Translations under genes and position numbers: made by a program
Notes under the pieces: model-generated
Told to the model about the DNA's origin: nothing
Seen by the model: the letters and a program-made list of their open reading frames with translations, nothing else
Database searches by the model: none
Part shown: positions 21,393 to 37,545 of the stretch, one piece after another
Numbering within the stretch: the first letter of the stretch is position 1
Layout of the letters: the number at the start of each line of letters is the position of its first letter
NCBI GenBank assembly: GCA_028023455.1
Contig: JAQFVV010012405.1
Coordinates: forward strand, 7,791,291-7,855,290
Direction: 5' to 3'
From: Epiperipatus broadwayi
Lineage: Eukaryota; Onychophora; Udeonychophora; Euonychophora; Peripatidae
Length of the DNA: 64,000 bases

Positions 21393-21795
21393 TATATTGA
21401 TTATATTAACTTCACCAAAACATTTGACTCAATTAATAAAAACATTTTTGTCATTTTTTCAGAATGATAAACAATGAAGCATTATTATGATGTATGTATA
21501 AAAACTTGAAGCATATAAAAAATCTTATGCTATAAACAAGAATGTCTTTTATAATGCAGGCATAAAGATGCAATATAGGTTTCATGTGTGGAATTTACAA
21601 TTTGAACCAGTTAAAACCATAAACGATAACTTCATCTTCTTAGATTCTGGATTTACAATGCATTACTCACTAATTCAAGAAGTTTTTAAAAGATTCAAAA
21701 TGTAATCAAGGAGGATTTTGGTATAGTAATAATCAAAAAAAAGCTTTTCTCACCTAAGGATAAAAAAAAATTCAGAAAGTTTGTCTTGAGTGATT
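21393..21795 (+). mobile_element. decayed LINE reverse transcriptase, right part
   Basis: Begins with DYINFTKTFDSINKNIF, the 'D-TKAFDS-NR--LW' motif, directly continuing the piece that ends at 17769. A damaged tail follows in which VFKRFKM and SRRILV-like bits can be recognised. Stops and frameshifts are abundant. Confidence 0.55.
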
Positions 21796-21806
21796 ATCAT
21801 GCTGCG

Positions 21807-22440
21807 TGGTTTGGTGCAATTGATAAGCATCTGACTTGGGATCTAGAGATTCAAGTATCAATTCTGGTTCTCATAGTTCTGAGACTCAAACTTCTTATAA
21901 ACTACCAAGCAATAAATCCATAATTTTACCCTGCATGGTTTGGTCCAGTTTGGTAAACCATCTAATTTGGGATCTAGATGTCCCAGGATTGATTCTGGTA
22001 CTTGCAGTTCTAGCACTCAAACTTCTTATGAATTACCAAGCAATAAACCCATAATCCTACCCTGCATAGTTTGGTGCAGTTTGGTAAAGTATCCAATTTG
22101 GGATCTAGAGGTCCCAGGATTGATTCTGGTACCTGCAGTTCTGGCACTCAAACTTCTTATGAACTACCAAGCAATAAATCCATAATCCTACCCTGAATGG
22201 TTTGGTGCAGTTTGATAAAGCATCCAATTTGGGATCTAGAGGTCCCAGGATTGATTCTGATACTTGCAGTTCTGGCACTCAAACTTCTTATGAACTACCA
22301 AGCAATAAAGCCATAATCCTACCCTGCATGGGTTGGTGCAGTTTGGTAGAGTATCCAATCTTTGGATTGGGAAGTCTCAGGATCAATTCTGGTGCTCAAA
22401 CTTCCTACAAACTTCTGAATAATAAAGCCATTATAATTTT
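21807..22440 (+). repeat. tandem array of five SINE1 units (~131-bp period)
   Basis: Units start at about 21807, 21936, 22067, 22198 and 22329. Each has the tRNA-like head (TTTGGTGCAGTTTGGTA-AG), the segment GGGATCTAGAGGTCCCAGGA, the B-box-like GATTGATTCTGG and the tail ACCAAGCAATAAA. Four units are nearly identical in layout, so the array grew by duplication of one insertion. Open frames across it are repeat sequence. Head-to-tail SINE arrays are uncommon. Confidence 0.88.
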
Positions 22441-23085
22441 TTATCACAATAATGTGAATCAATTTATAGATCTGAGATTACTAAAATATATAACTATGCA
22501 TGTGTTAGTCTGGGTTAAAACCTCAGGATTTTCTATAAATTTCATGTCATTAGCTTGAATAGTATAAAGTAGTAAAAGATGATTGCTAGATATCCATAAG
22601 TTTATTAATTACACCATTGAATCTTATTCACTGACAAAGGCAAAGGTCATATTATTGGGTTATCATTATTTACTCAATAGTGAGCAATTAAGGATAACCA
22701 AATGGCAGATAGTTCTAGAGCAGAACAAACATAACATCAGGATTTGTCTCTATGTTCCTATCCACATTAGAAATTTTCTTATTGCTTGTATTATAAAGTA
22801 AGGGTGTGATATTTAAAGCTATTCACTTTAAGGATTTAAATGTAAATTTTGCATATCTCCAAAAAGTACTATAAGAAATGAATTTTTTTAATCCAGAAGC
22901 AAAAAAAGAAGTGGAGAAAAAGAGTAAGGCTACACTGTATTGAATGTTTGTAAACATTGAATACATAATTCTGTGTATTATGGGGAATTGTGGGTAAATA
23001 GATCTACGAAGATTGCCCAGCATACATACTTATACAACAAAGCAAAACAAAATAAAGAATATAATTTGATTTTCCTGAACCATGA
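22441..23085. other. no gene recognised
   Basis: A+T-rich sequence with short frames only. Confidence 0.45.
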
Positions 23086-23089
23086 CCTC

Positions 23090-23255
23090 TCTACAGGCCA
23101 TACTTTCAGCTCCACTATGTGAGGATTGTCTGGGCCAAAAGAGAATATAGAAAATAAAAATACAAGGAAGCATGGGAAATTGCAAAGGATAATGCAATCG
23201 ATAGAAAGTATTTATGTGTTCCATTATTGAATAAATGGAATATTTAAATGCCTCT
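23090..23255 (+). pseudogene. decayed repeat coding remnant, shared with 51.2-51.4 kb
   Basis: One frame gives KREYRK, a stop, then KYKEAWEIAKD and later YLCVPLLNKWNI before a stop. The minus strand of 51212-51454 gives RQWERKYNEAWAIAE and LHVPLSKTLNI before a stop, with nucleotide similarity continuing past both stops. This is the C-terminal end of some repeated coding element. I do not recognise the protein. Confidence 0.5.
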
Positions 23256-23643
23256 TTTACATAATTCAACTGCTAAACAAAATAGCAATATGATTCTCGC
23301 AGCAGCCTGCCAAATGGATACTTAGTGCAATATAAAAGTCTTGAATATTAATTATTATCTTTTCTTAATACTTGATTATAATGAGTTTATAATAATTGCA
23401 TTAATTAAAGATAAGAGAATTAAAATTACATTTAGAATTCCTTAATGAATAATGATTGTAACATTATTTAACCTATCATTAACAAGTATTATTAGTTTCT
23501 AATTGAGTGATTTGAAACAAATACAATTGAGCAATATTTAATATTCAATTGAGTCAATAGGAAACCAAGAACTTTAAAAAGATGAGTATTATTAGTGAAA
23601 GAATAGGTCATCTTTGCTACATCACCTTTGTGTTATATTATTA

Positions 23644-28380
<4,737 letters not shown>

Positions 28381-28452
28381 ATTATTATTATTATTACAAT
28401 CATTATTATCATTACTATTATTAATTATTATTGTTGTTGTTGTTATTATTAC
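28381..28452. repeat. ATT/TTG simple repeat
   Basis: ATT-rich and TTG-rich degenerate run directly after the LINE 3' terminus. Similar ATT/TTG runs lie at 29066-29130. Confidence 0.85.
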
Positions 28453-29724
28453 TGGCTTTCATCAAAGGATTTTATTCAACACAGTATAAAAGCTTACTTC
28501 ATTTCTTTTTTATACATAGTATTAAATTAAAATTTACAAATAAGAATGTTTTATAAAAGAGTCAAAGGTTTGCAATTTCACTGAACTGCTTTTAATCTGT
28601 GGTATTGTAGTGGTGACACCTGGCACACTTTGGTTTTTGTTTCTTATTTCAGATTTCTTAATTTTGAGTGATTTCTTCTTTAGAGGCTTGAAGGTAACTG
28701 CAATTGAGACCAGGTGTCAGTAAAAAAAATTTGATTTGTTAATCTTTTGTCTCTTTGATATATTTTTATCCAGTTCATTTTTGAATGTGTTTGGATGCCT
28801 TCTTGGGTTATTGTTGGATAAGAATTTACACCTTGTGCATCATAGGACATATAGGATGAATATGCTGATCCTGATGTCAGCAAAGACACCTATTGTGAAT
28901 GATTCAAATAGTCTATTAACTTTTTTTTTGAAGAGTATATAATGATTGACCAAATTTTATCAAGTCCTTGGTGTGAAAGAAAAGGATGATCCTGTGTTTC
29001 TGAGTCTTTGTGACTAAAGGCACATAGTTGATTTACATTTTGGCAGTTTTTTTTATATCTTAAGAAATGTTGTTGTTGGTGGTGGTGTTATTATTATTAT
29101 TATTACTATTATTATTATTGCTATTATTTTTATATAGAGAATTCTGATGTACTCTTACTTTTAGAATCATCATCAACTTTTTCAATCGTGTTTTAAGTTT
29201 GAGGGGAGAAATAGTTACCTTTGTGAATGGTACTATAAGACACGAATATAATTATTTCATTTTAAATAATATTCAAACTTACCATACATAACCTTAGAGT
29301 GGAAAGTTATTCTGAAAATATCACTCACACACATATGTATTTATAAACAATAAACCTGCAGCTTTTATTTTATATTACAAATACTTTAATATACCTATTC
29401 AAAATTGTGCCATAGTCAGGGTTAACAAATAATATAATTACAAAATAAATGTGTCAAAAATATTCAAGAATATTTGAAATAAATTATTTACTCCGTTGAC
29501 CAGCAGCATTTTGCCTTGTAAATATTTATTTTAAACAGAAGAATAATTATATTTGTGCATAATTAATTTGACAAATATATTTGTTTTAAATATTTATTAC
29601 AATTGTGTGAGACGAATGGGGTATCCATTATTTACAATGTATTAAAAGAAAACGTATTTTCAGGGAAATTTACATATACACAAAAAAACTTGAAATCTGA
29701 TTTCAAATAATCTTTTTTTTTTTT
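28453..29724. other. no gene recognised
   Basis: A+T-rich sequence with a simple repeat at 29066-29130 and frames below 70 codons. Confidence 0.45.
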
Positions 29725-29830
29725 TTTCATATGTCATAGCATCGGCCGGGAGGCGAACCCACAACCGTATGCAACCAACTACTTGTTTGCAAGGCGGCTG
29801 TGATGACCTCTCGGCTAACAACGCTTTTTA
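29725..29830 (-). mobile_element. SINE2 (tRNA-derived) copy, best preserved
   Basis: On the minus strand: GCGTTGTTAGCCGAGAGGTC (A box), CTTGCAAACAAG, B box GGGTTCGCCTCCCGG, then CCGATGCTATGACATATG and a poly-A tail (poly-T at 29715-29728 on plus). Least mutated of the four copies. Confidence 0.85.
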
Positions 29831-30332
29831 TTGATTAAATATATATATATCTTTTTCACCACACTCGCAAAAGTAGGCATCATGCAGAAGTTGAGTGATA
29901 TTTATGTAAGCTTGAATTTTATTGGCTGGTTATAATTTTACACTATTTATAAAATAAAACGTTTATTATAAAATGCATATTTTAAATAAGCAAAAATTAA
30001 ATTCTTTGTATTTTTTAATTTCTAATACATTAAGAATGTGGCAAATAATAGCAAATTATCATCATTGATGAGTAGATGTTATTAGTTTTTTAGTTAATTA
30101 TCTGCTTTTGGGAAAAGAAATTGATTTACATATCAACATCACATGACTTCTTACGTGCTTACTGATATGCTTACAAAAGCAGTTATTTTGAATCATTTAC
30201 CGTAAGCTTGAATGAAAAGTCTCATTACCAGACCGATAATTTAAACTTACAATAGATGGAACTGCTGTAGGATGAAGATTACTGTTCTTGGAAATCTAAT
30301 CCACATATTTGTTTTTAGTAATGATAACTATT

Positions 30333-30430
30333 CTGCATGGTTCTGCACAATTGGTAGAGCATCTGATTTGGGATTGGGATGTCTCAGGATCGATTCTGGC
30401 ACTCAACAACTCTGGAGCTATAAAGTCATG
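30333..30430 (+). mobile_element. SINE1 copy
   Basis: GCATGGTTCTGCACAATTGG, TAGAGCATCTGATTTGGGA, then B box CAGGATCGATTCTGGC, followed by the CTATAAAG tail. Confidence 0.8.
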
Positions 30431-30953
30431 TCTGTTTTTTCTAATGATAACTCAGTACTGAAGTTTTTTGTTTTCATTTTTAAAAAATGATTTAAAAAAT
30501 TTGTTGCACTTCAATCTAAGGACTTTTAACCCTTGCATCAATAAATGTCAATGCAACCCTTAAGTGTTATAACAGTTAGTTGCTTGAGTGGTCATATGAT
30601 ATTGGAACATTTTCATGCCAGATTAAAAAATTTGAAGGAAGTTAAATTCTTTTTACTTACATTACTTAGCTGCATATAAAATCAACATCACTGCATTGAA
30701 ATTCACACTGCACTAATTAAATAAAATATGGTGATACACTTTATATATATCTTGATAGTCTTTTAGGTAGAGAAGAATACTTAAATACTGAGAAGATTCT
30801 AATATGCTGCTGCTTTGGAATAGTTTTAGGATATTTTGTCACATTTATATCACTAAATTCATCTAAATTAATTGTATATAAAAATGTTATTTTATCTAAT
30901 CTATTGTAGGAAGTAAATTATACATCAACTTATCAATGTAATACAAAAGCACT

Positions 30954-31680
30954 GAGTTTTATTTAAAGATGATCCATAACCTTCTAAAAATATGACAGAA
31001 ATGAACATATTCTCCTTTTTGTTGGATATGATCTGTTGTCTATCATTGCAAAATCACATCTTCAAGTTGAATTGAATGAGATACCAGATTTTCTTAATAA
31101 GTATTAATGATAGTTTTTGTGGGTGAAACAGACGTTATTTACAAAATAAAGATTATTCCAAAGACCTTCTAAAGAAATGCATTATAAATGGCTTTTACTG
31201 AGAAGATACGAGTAGAATAGAATACAAAGACCTGCTACTATTATACATGATATTGAAGTCTTTCCATGAGTTTTATTTAAGGATGTTTCATAACATTATA
31301 AAAATATGACAGAAATCAATATATTCTCATTTTTGGTGGATATTAGACTGCTGTCTATCATTGTAAAATAACATCTTCAAGTTGAATTGAATAAGCAAGA
31401 CAAATCAAAAACACAAGATTATCTTTAAAAAAGTATTAAATGATAGGTTTTTTTTTTCATATGCCAAATGTGTTGACCAGGAAGCGAACCCAGGCCAGCT
31501 ACTTGGAAGGCAGCTATTCTAACTGCTAGGCCACCAATGCTTAACTATTATGGCTATGGCTGAAAGAGACACTGTTTACATAATAAAGATTATTCCAAAA
31601 ATATTCTAAAGAAATTCACTATTAACTGCTTTTATTGGGAATATAGAAAGAAGATAGAATATAATGACCTGCTACAATTA
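30954..31680. repeat. direct duplication (~314-bp unit), second copy split by a SINE2
   Basis: The segment starting gagttttattta at 30954 recurs at 31268 with the same landmarks (aaatatgacagaaat, tgtctatcattg, acatcttcaagttgaattgaat, acaaaataaagattattcc, gacctgctac). The second copy is interrupted at 31450-31546 by a SINE2. No coding capacity is seen. Confidence 0.8.
31450..31546 (-). mobile_element. SINE2-related (tRNA-derived) copy
   Basis: Minus strand: GCATTGGTGGCCTAGCAG, TTAGAATAGCTGCCTTCC, B box GGGTTCGCTTCC, then TGGTCAACACATTTGGCATATG and an A tail. The body is nearer a different tRNA-like variant than the other three SINE2 copies. Confidence 0.75.
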
Positions 31681-34289
31681 TATATTATAATTATATATAA
31701 TTATAATAAGTGTTTCAGAAAGAAAAGTTTATTACAGAAGACATCATTACAATATATCAAATAGACATTATATTATACTAGCATGTTATATATGTGAAAG
31801 TATTGCTATTCACAACATAGGTATGTGTAGTCATGTAAAACTCATGTCTATCGTATTATTACTACTACTATTTCATCTTTTCTTTATCTTCTTGTGGTTG
31901 GAACAATCATACTTATTTGCAAGTGTTTCCTAATGATTGACAGATTTTATAGAACATTCACAAATTTGAAGACATTAGAATTAAATCACACAATTATTAT
32001 CCATGTTAATTGTAGTAATATGACAACTGTAAAAAAAATCAGCTGTTACATAGAGCAAAATTTACACTTTAAAAAACATTAATATATAACTTAATCAAAA
32101 TAAATAAATGCTTGTTTTACTCGATCAATACAAATATCTCTTTCATGTGGGAGGCAAACTGTCTTGTAAAACATTAATCATTAGTCAGTGTTCTTGTGTT
32201 CAGCTTATCATAATAATAAGAGGAGTGATAATATTAAATTTCAAAGAAAAAAAGAGAAAACAAATCTAAAGATCAACATACTAGGGTCAGAGAGCTATTT
32301 ATTTTAAATTTTAATATGGCACTAAAAATATCAAAGAGATCATCTCAAATAATATTAAGTAACAGTAATAAAAAAAACTATACGTAAACATAATATTTAC
32401 TAATACCATTATTTAATAATATAATCAGTGGATTGTTAATAAACTTTTAACAATCTCTTCACTTAAACAAAACATCTAGAATACAAACATAAAATATTCA
32501 ATGTTCATCCATTAAATTTTACTAAATTTATTCTCATCAAAATATTTTCTTTTTGTGTGTTCAGCATTCTTAATCCATCTACGATTGGGTGCTGCTACGA
32601 TTTTAATAGTATTGCATAATTTATTTCTCAAATTTGTTGCCAGTAAATCCTATACTTCATCTGTCAGCAGATAACTTACGTAATTAAAATTTACAAATCT
32701 AAATAAATAATCTCATGATACAATGGTAATACATTTAACTAATGTGGCTTCAATCCAGGCTGATTATTATTCAAGTAGCTATCCCATGGTTGACATTGCA
32801 AACCAACCGAAATGGGTAACCAGCAACTTTTAGCTGTATTAAGGTCATAATCTTGTCACTGTTGATCTGGTAAATGGTTTAAATCACTCTCTTGTATCAT
32901 TATAATCCAGCTCTAAAGTGGCTATAGGTAAATTGTCTGTACATAAATGCTGTTGACTGGGTTGTCCAGGATTACAGTTGAGAATATCAGTTATAATATT
33001 CTCTGTCCTTTTACAGTACTGTATTCAATAGTCAAATTCCTATAAATACTAACTCTAGCTAACTAAATAGCAAACTCAAGATTCTTGTGATATGTCCTTA
33101 TAATTAACTCTGTCTCCAAAAGAAATTGGCAAAGCTTTGGAAAAGCCTATACTACAACCAGAACTTCCATCTCTATGATGGTATAATTTATTTTTGAGTA
33201 TTATTTCAACACTTTGTTAATAAAATAGAGAACTCCAGGTTAATCACAGTTCTGAATTTGTGATAATGCTCCAAACCATAACCACTGCTATCCATTTATA
33301 TATAGAAGGGTCTAATGAATTTGTTTTTGATTTTGTTCCAAAGTTTGATCATGTTAAAGTCCACTGCTAGAGAAGATCCTTTTTAACAGTTGTAATAAGA
33401 GATCCATGTCTGAAAATTGAAACACTTGATGGATATTGCTTCTATGTTTTTTATAAGCGGTTGCTACAGTAGCATTTGTTTTATGATGAGTTACTTGTTT
33501 AAGTTTTGCTATGACATTGTTTGTTGTTGTTCTCTGCCTGAAAGTAGATAAAACACTTTGATCACTACCTCTTCCACTATACTCAAGAGTACAGAATTAT
33601 GTATTGCTTCTGAACTGAAAAAAGTTATGCCCCAAAACTGCCATTTGTTGATTTGCATCACATGACATCATGATAATTTAATTAGACTTTATTACTATTA
33701 TTAGTTTGACATTACTTTTTACCACAGTAGTTGATTTGTTTAAAATACATTATTTATTGAAGTAATAAATTAAACACATAATGTATTTCAATAAACAATT
33801 GACTTCCTGGATTATAAATAAAACATAAAAAATCAATAAATTGTTAAGATGAATAATAATTTAACTTCAACTATGATTTATATTTGATTTAATATCTATA
33901 TATGGATTTATTTATTTTTTAATTTTGTAGATCTCTATAATGTTTGTATTGAGAGATTAATTAAAACAATCATGTGCCACTGGATGGATAACAGCCTTCT
34001 CATGAAGTATTCTCCAAGTAACAGGCATTAGTATGTGAAACTAATGTCTCCACATGGAAACCAAATGTCATCTTGACAAACTCCTGGTTAAGACTATACA
34101 TTATAAAAATATACAAAAAACTACTACCATAAATTCCAATGATATTCTCATCATCATTGAAAAATGATTACGTGGTATTGTCAACCATAGAACACCACAA
34201 GTCCTAAAATAATCCTCTAAAGAGAAACTTTCTCTTTATTTAGAAAACACAACAAAATATTTAGGGTACATAAAAATAAAAAAATGATG
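31681..34289. other. intronic stretch; possible RT scrap at 33200-33620 (minus)
   Basis: Mostly unrecognised A+T-rich sequence. A minus-strand frame around 33380-33620 reads GSDQSVLSTFRQRTTTNNVI, then AKLKQVTHHKTNATVAT. It vaguely resembles the 'GFR--RST-DAI--L' region of TRAS/R1-like polymerases, too weakly to call. A tRNA-like scrap lies at about 32715-32765. Confidence 0.35.
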
Positions 34290-35553
34290 ATAATCTACAA
34301 ATTAACTGTTCAGCATAATGTTGGATGTATTTGTACTTCAAGAGACTCATCATTTTTTTCAATAATGCTAATTTTTTTAAATTTCTGCATTTACATTGAT
34401 TAATAATAGAATGCATTCTAAATATGATATAACTACTTTTGTTTCAAAATTACCTTGTAAAGAAAACAACTTCTTTTGTAAATAATTCAATGATACTGTA
34501 ATTACTATTCAAAATACAGAATTTTTATATACACAATGTTTCCAAACCATTCGTTACAAATTAGCCCTACCTTTTATTTTCAGATCTTTCTATATCCTCT
34601 GTATTTATAGGAGATTTCAATTCTCATAATAGTCTTTGGGTTATATAAATGATAATCAAGCAAGGTTACCAACTTGTAAACAACATGACTAAGCAAGGAT
34701 AAGTGTTCCACTAAGGCAGATGGAAAGCAGAAACAATTTCTAGTTTATATTTTATTTAAACAAAGGTTATCTTCTAAATTACAGCTATTGAATTATATTT
34801 CTCATAGTCAATATAAACCAAATCTAATCACTATTGGAAACAACATTCCTATAGTTGATCCTGTCAAAATCAAATTTAAGTGCAGCTAACTGGAATTAAT
34901 ATACTGGATATCTTGAACAAAATTTTAAAAGAATCTCTTCAATTTGCTCTTGCTATGATAGGTTTAAAAAATTTTTAGTAACAGTTACTAGAGTCCACAC
35001 ATTATAGATATCATGGTCTTCATAGCCAAATTTTATCTATGAAAGATTGGGAAATTGCTAACAAATTTATAAAAACACTAGATAATGCCAGGAAAGAAAA
35101 GTGGAGAGAGACCTTGAAAAAACAAAACTTTTCAAGATCTAATCATAAAGCCTAGACTATTTTATAAATGCTTTGTGAATATATAAATGCTTTGTGAATA
35201 TAAAAATTACAGCAATTGCTAATCAAGTTGCCTATCTTATATGCCAGACTTCTATGTCTAAGATTGATAGAATGAGTTTATAATGAAATTGAAAGAAACT
35301 CACAATGTTTCTGTAATAGCAACCAAATAAAACCTGTAGATGTTAGTGAACACGAACTTACCATTGCTTATTTAAATCAGGAAAGGTTCCAGAGGCAGAT
35401 AATATACTTTCAGAAGTTTTAAAATTTTTATGACCAAGAGCTAAATCAGGATTGGTAGAATTATTCATTAACATTATTCATGCAGGAAGTATTCTTAAAA
35501 TTTAGCATACAAGAAAACCTATAATTGTCTTAAAACTAACTAAGTCATCAATA

Positions 35554-35876
35554 AACAAAGCAAAGCAAAACTCCATATAGTAGTGCCACCTGTGCTAAAC
35601 AGAGTAATCAATGGATGCCAGAAGGCTTGTGCATAAAATCCCTATCTAATGCCTACTCATCCAATATCCCCAAACTAGTTTCTGGCTTGTGGCCTTAATC
35701 AGTGAGGAGCTTTGGATCTGAGAGCACTGCATCTAGATCTTAGGATCTAATGCAACCCTCTAGCAACCACCTTTTATCTCTACTTAGCTACAAAACTATA
35801 TGGAGTTTTGCTTTACTTTGTTTATAAACAATTATGTGCTAGTATTGGAGATGTGATCATGTGATGCTTGCTGGTT
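35554..35876. mobile_element. F1 hammerhead element, foldback, 13-bp TSD
   Basis: A 323-bp insertion bounded by taagtcatcaata (35541-35553 and 35877-35889) within a LINE. The left, minus-oriented arm holds the ribozyme region. The right end is a short plus-oriented arm (tggagttttgcttt..., 35803 onward). The hammerhead at 35659-35717 has CTGATTA instead of CTGANGA. Confidence 0.82.
35659..35717 (-). ncRNA. hammerhead ribozyme (F1), core mutated
   Basis: Complete 59-nt frame with stem I, stem II, GAAAC and a GTT cleavage triplet. The invariant G of CUGANGA is changed (CTGATTA), so it should be inactive. Confidence 0.75.
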
Positions 35877-37112
35877 TAAGTCATCAATAGTAAAAAAAGT
35901 ATTAACCAATATCATTATCATGTGTTCTTCTATAAGCTTTTTGAAAGAGTCATATTAACAAGAGTTGTCAAAAATTGGGGCCGCCTTTATTGACCTAATT
36001 TCAGCTTATGACTCTGTTTAAGAAAGTGGTCTTTTAAAAGTTTCTAAAGTTCTTAATACACAAATTTTACAAAATGTTCTCCAATAAAAAATTTCAAGTA
36101 ATAGTAAATGATTATCATAGTAGATATAAAATTTTGCAGAAAAGGCAGCCACAAGAGTCAGTTGTGTTTCACTTAATTTATTTAATCCACTCATAAGTGA
36201 ACTGCCTGATATGGAAGGCAAGAAATGTATATACATTTATGATATTGCTTTGACTTTTCAAAGATCCTTTTCTGGTTTAAAAAAATCTCTCAGTAGGGTT
36301 TTGAGAAAATTTGAAAGGTTTTTCAAAAACTGGGATTTTATTCTTAATCCAATATTAAAATAACAAGAAACCATCTCATAATCTGAAAATTTGCAAGCAT
36401 AGTCTAAAATTTGACCTTCCCCCTTCCTATTTAGGAATGTCTTTAGATCATAATCTAGCTTATACTTTTCACTCATCTAAAGTTAGATCCGAATTAATTT
36501 CTAGAAATAATCTCTTTGGAAAACTGTTTGTCACTGTTTGGGTTGTGATACAAATATTTTACAAAACACTTCCTCAGCATTAACATATTCAGCTGTTGAA
36601 TATTGTTCCCCTGTTTGGAGAAAAAGTTCTCATCATAAACTTCTGGATATTCAATAAAATATTACTATGAGAAATATTGCTGCTGCAACTTGGCCTATTT
36701 TTTTACAGTGATTTTCTTTCATATATCTCTCCATCAGATATCAGAAGAGAAACTACCGCATGAAAAATGTGTTAAAAAACTGTTAAGCAGATCAGACTTG
36801 TCAATAACTCAAGATATTTCACTATCTAAAACTTAAATCAATATCCCTGTTTTGGATGTTCAACTAAGAATCTATGACAGAAGAATTATGAAGCAAAAAA
36901 TGGAATTCTCATGAGATTCCTAGTAAATTTATTTTTCCTGATCCAACAAAAAAGCCATCTGGATGTTGATCATCCTATGTACAACTGGAATCTCATCAAC
37001 AGATTTGGAATAACCCACGATCATTGTGCTCATCTTCTTGGTAAACAAAATTTATCAGTTGCTGGTTTTTATTAAAGAGGACAAATACAAGCTATGAACC
37101 ACATAATAAGCA

Positions 37113-37545
37113 TACCAAACTCTCTATACAGTAATACCATCAAGTGCAAGCTTTCATAATCAATGGATGCCTGCCTATAGGATAATGATAAGTGTGGTTT
37201 TTAAAAATCAAAGACACCAAAAGTATAGATGCTGAACTGAGTTCAGATCTATATGATATACAAATGAATGAGCTTGGATTGAAAACATTATGCTGTTTTG
37301 ATCTTGGGATTACAAGTCTTTATAGTTAACCAAATAAATAAAAGGTGGTTGCTGAAGGGTTCCTTAGATCTAGTTGAAGTGCTCTCAAATCCAAGGCTCC
37401 TCACTGATGAAAGCCACAAGCTAGAAACTAGTCTGGGAATGTTGGATGAGTAGGCACAAGATAGGAATTTTATGCACAAGGCTTCCTGCATCCATTGATT
37501 ATGAAAGCTTGCACTTGATCACACTACTGTATGGGGAATTTGATA
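37113..37545. mobile_element. F1 hammerhead element, foldback
   Basis: Left arm 37113-37170 (ctctatacagtaatacc...gcaagctttcataatcaatgg) and right arm 37490-37540 are inverted copies. The interior includes the F1 block 'gaactgagttcagatc...gagcttggattgaaaac' and the ribozyme at 37389-37447. No clear target-site duplication was found. Confidence 0.75.
37389..37447 (+). ncRNA. hammerhead ribozyme, type I (F1), core intact
   Basis: CTGATGA at 37404-37410, then stem II AGC/GCU where other copies have GGC/GCC. This is a paired change that keeps the helix. GAAAC and GTC follow. Stem I is AUCCAA/UUGGAU plus UCCUCA/UGGGAA with one mismatch. Confidence 0.82.

Larger units (their letters stand above)
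34290..37092 (+). mobile_element. decayed non-LTR retrotransposon (endonuclease + RT)
   Basis: Scattered but ordered motifs on the plus strand. LDVFVLQETHHFF (about 34322) and RMHSKYDITTFV (34410) are endonuclease pieces, as is SSVFIGDFNSHNSLWV (34600-34646). GAAFIDLISAYDSV (35978-36020) corresponds to 'AF-DLT-AYDTV'. FKNWDFILNPI (36325-36355), TYSAVEYCSPVWRKSSHHKL (36588-36645) and HPMYNWNLINRFGITHDHCA (36970-37030) make up the C-terminal half. Stops and frameshifts are frequent. An F1 element (35554-35876) interrupts it and another F1 copy lies directly after it. Confidence 0.75.

Noticed and set aside
21836-22558. Three overlapping repetitive-protein ORFs (72-118 codons)
   Set aside because: Produced by the five-unit SINE1 tandem array.
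29725-29830. Functional tRNA gene
   Set aside because: The tRNA-like head continues into a SINE body and A tail, the cloverleaf is not closed, and the same structure is repeated elsewhere.
33200-33620. TRAS/R1-like reverse transcriptase fragment (minus)
   Set aside because: Only a loose resemblance (FRQRTTTNNVIAKL) without neighbouring motifs. Not enough to call.
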